From Gammaproteobacteria bacterium (GTDB lineage: Bacteria; Pseudomonadota; Gammaproteobacteria; UBA6429; Thiohalophilaceae), in NCBI GenBank assembly GCA_024275115.1, contig JAJRZT010000092.1:1-64000 (forward strand): DNA of 64,000 nucleotides, read 5' to 3'. The notes under the pieces are model-generated. The model was given only the letters and a program-made list of their open reading frames with translations. It made no database searches and was not told the DNA's origin. The position numbers and the translations under genes were made by a program. This document shows positions 62,459-64,000 of the stretch, one piece after another (the stretch's first letter is position 1; each line of letters starts with the position of its first letter).

Positions 62459-62638
62459 CCCCCATCTTCTCACGTTTAAAATTGTCTATATTTTAAACAA
62501 TCTTCTTGTTTTAATTTCAGATTTGCTTGCTGCGGCATGGTATTGCAGCCGATGATTTGGTAAATTTACTCAATCATCGTTCTCGAATGACAAAAAATAT
62601 TAAGATTATAAAATCAACCTTACATAAGGATTATGTAT

Positions 62639-63961
62639 ATGTCACAAGTTGGAGAATCATCTGTCAGTGCTACGATTGAATCGCAAATAATCGAAGATAA
62701 GACCATTGAACGTATCAAGGTGCGCCTTAGTGTTTTTTTCGATGGTACAAAAAACAATCGGACTAATACCGATTTACTTAACGTTTTAAAAAAAGAAGCA
62801 GAAGATAATGGGAAAAAACTGACCGACAAAGCACTCTATAAACACGCCAAAGCGGGGAGTAGTTATGCCAATGACTACACCAATGTTGCTAAAATGGAAC
62901 GGCATATTGAGGTTAGCGAGGATAAAGCCTACCAGAAAAAAATGGCCATTTATATTGAAGGCCCCGGCACAGATGATGAAAAAAGAGATAAGTTTGTTGG
63001 TTATGCCTTTGGTATGGGCAGGTCAGGTATCAGTAAAAAAGTAAAAAAAGGCATTGTAAAAGCTGTTGATAAAATATTAGCTAATAGAGATGGAGATACG
63101 GATGTTATTGTTGAAAAACTCACCATTGATGTGTTCGGTTTTAGTCGTGGCGCAGCGGCGGCTCGTTATTTTATCTATAAATCTATGTTAAGTGATGAAA
63201 CCATAAAAACAGAATTAGAAGAAAAAGACTGTCAACTAGAACGTGTTGACGTTAACTTCGCTGGCCTGTATGACACCGTTTCATCACATGGTATTCGTTA
63301 TTCAAATGATGTATCCGATTTAGTGTTACATGCTATTTCTCGGGCAGAAACGGTCATTCAACTCGCGGCAGCCGACGAACATCGTGAGCGTTTTTCGCTT
63401 ACCACGATACACAGTGCTCGAAATGGCTTAGAGATATTTTTGCCCGGTGTACATTCGGATATTGGTGGTAGTTATAATAATGCTGAGGTTGAAAACCAGA
63501 TTATATACGATAGTTTTGACTATGAAGAAGCGAAAAAAGACCAACAAAATTTAATTGATGCCGGTTGGTTTAAAACCGATGAAATTGAGTTAATTCAATC
63601 AGATGATGACGATGAAATAGCCAGCACGGTACAATTAAAAATAAATCGCAGTATTGAATATAATCACTATAGTCGGATCCCGCTGCATATTATGGCGAAA
63701 TTTGCGCGGGAGAGTGGGATTGATATTAAGTCAAAGCTTGAAAAGAAAGAAAAAATACCAAGTCCATTAAAAGCGGTGCATGAAAAAATAAAAGCCTATA
63801 TTAATGAAATCGAAAAATCCAGAATGGATGACTGGTATCATAATGAACCATGGTTATGTGATCTGAGGCATGATTATCTTCATTTTTCAGCTAAATGTGA
63901 AATTGGCTTGCATCCTCGAATGCGGGATGGCAAACGGATTAGGATGCGATATGAGGGTTAA
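62639..63961 (+). CDS. DUF2235 alpha/beta-hydrolase, Tle1-like lipase candidate
   Basis: The 440-aa protein has the DUF2235 fold found in type VI secretion phospholipase effectors (Tle1). Near the start is LSVFFDGTKNNRTN (typical FFDGT), then the nucleophile elbow DVFGFSRGAAAARYF (Ser about 168). FAGLYDTVSS (Asp) and LPGVHSDIGGSY (His) complete a Ser-Asp-His triad. There is no signal peptide, as expected for such effectors. AAGGA at 62626-62630 favours the ATG at 62639 over 62633. No VgrG, PAAR or immunity gene is seen; the window ends 39 bases later. An intracellular lipase role is also possible. Confidence 0.85.
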   Translation: MSQVGESSVSATIESQIIEDKTIERIKVRLSVFFDGTKNNRTNTDLLNVLKKEAEDNGKKLTDKALYKHAKAGSSYANDYTNVAKMERHIEVSEDKAYQKKMAIYIEGPGTDDEKRDKFVGYAFGMGRSGISKKVKKGIVKAVDKILANRDGDTDVIVEKLTIDVFGFSRGAAAARYFIYKSMLSDETIKTELEEKDCQLERVDVNFAGLYDTVSSHGIRYSNDVSDLVLHAISRAETVIQLAAADEHRERFSLTTIHSARNGLEIFLPGVHSDIGGSYNNAEVENQIIYDSFDYEEAKKDQQNLIDAGWFKTDEIELIQSDDDDEIASTVQLKINRSIEYNHYSRIPLHIMAKFARESGIDIKSKLEKKEKIPSPLKAVHEKIKAYINEIEKSRMDDWYHNEPWLCDLRHDYLHFSAKCEIGLHPRMRDGKRIRMRYEG

Positions 63962-64000
63962 GCGAACGATTGGTAGCAGCCTTTTAATTTTATTTTTTTT

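Overview
The window looks like chromosomal DNA of a moderately AT-rich, Gram-negative gammaproteobacterium. The evidence is the rppH-ptsP pair, a classical argA, dam, rnt, grxD, a SH3/coiled-coil YgiM-type protein, TonB/BtuB, an outer-membrane porin and a GacA-like HTH. Two features are less enteric-like: a K+-independent H+-pyrophosphatase and a pyruvate dehydrogenase with separate E1 alpha and beta. A DsrC/TusE-family protein would suit a sulfur-metabolising aquatic lineage, but that is inference. I see no tRNA, rRNA, prophage or insertion-sequence transposase.

Layout. 1-1114: a type I-C CRISPR array (10 identical repeats, transcribed rightward; cas genes not in the window), then one solitary type I-F repeat, a possible decayed I-C fragment and a 67-aa acidic ORF. 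1197-7740: purU with an NAD(P)-binding oxidoreductase, hppA, a CheW protein carrying a zinc-binding CZB insert, an unknown protein and a tandem DsrC/TusE-like fusion. 7758-14828: a vitamin B12 region. A promoter and cobalamin riboswitch drive btuB-tonB-adenosyltransferase; a FecCD-type permease and its ATPase lie beyond a lone ParA. 14976-24463: rppH, ptsP, a GspE/PilB-type ATPase, a pseudo-receiver, dam, argA, a SH3 protein and an Fe3+/polyamine-type ABC ATPase.

24658-32612: a compact four-gene signalling operon with three related histidine kinases (one soluble hybrid, two membrane sensors) and one response regulator with an HD-GYP c-di-GMP phosphodiesterase domain. 32695-42002: porin, Sel1 protein, argD-argF, a urate-oxidase-N-type membrane protein, hydantoinase B next to an NAGGN-type amidotransferase, and RNase T. 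42140-44801: a HigB/HigA-like toxin-antitoxin pair, grxD, a small ORF and a diguanylate cyclase. 44976-52610: lipoprotein, a FecR-TPR-beta-barrel outer-membrane protein, a CHASE2 adenylate/guanylate cyclase and a divergent CRP-family regulator. These look like one periplasm-to-transcription cyclic-nucleotide module. A GacA-like regulator with a dead receiver follows.

52914-64000: a 29-aa membrane microprotein, pyrC, small membrane proteins, fumC, a pyruvate dehydrogenase operon whose last gene fuses E2 and E3 into one 1022-aa polypeptide, and a DUF2235/Tle1-type lipase-like protein. Three palindromic intergenic repeats (7758-7986, 33926-33986, 59159-59284) look like small non-autonomous repeats. 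The strongest candidates for something undescribed are the solitary I-F repeat beside the I-C array, the one-cysteine double DsrC/TusE protein, the CHASE2-cyclase/CRP/FecR-TPR-barrel module and the E2-E3 fusion.
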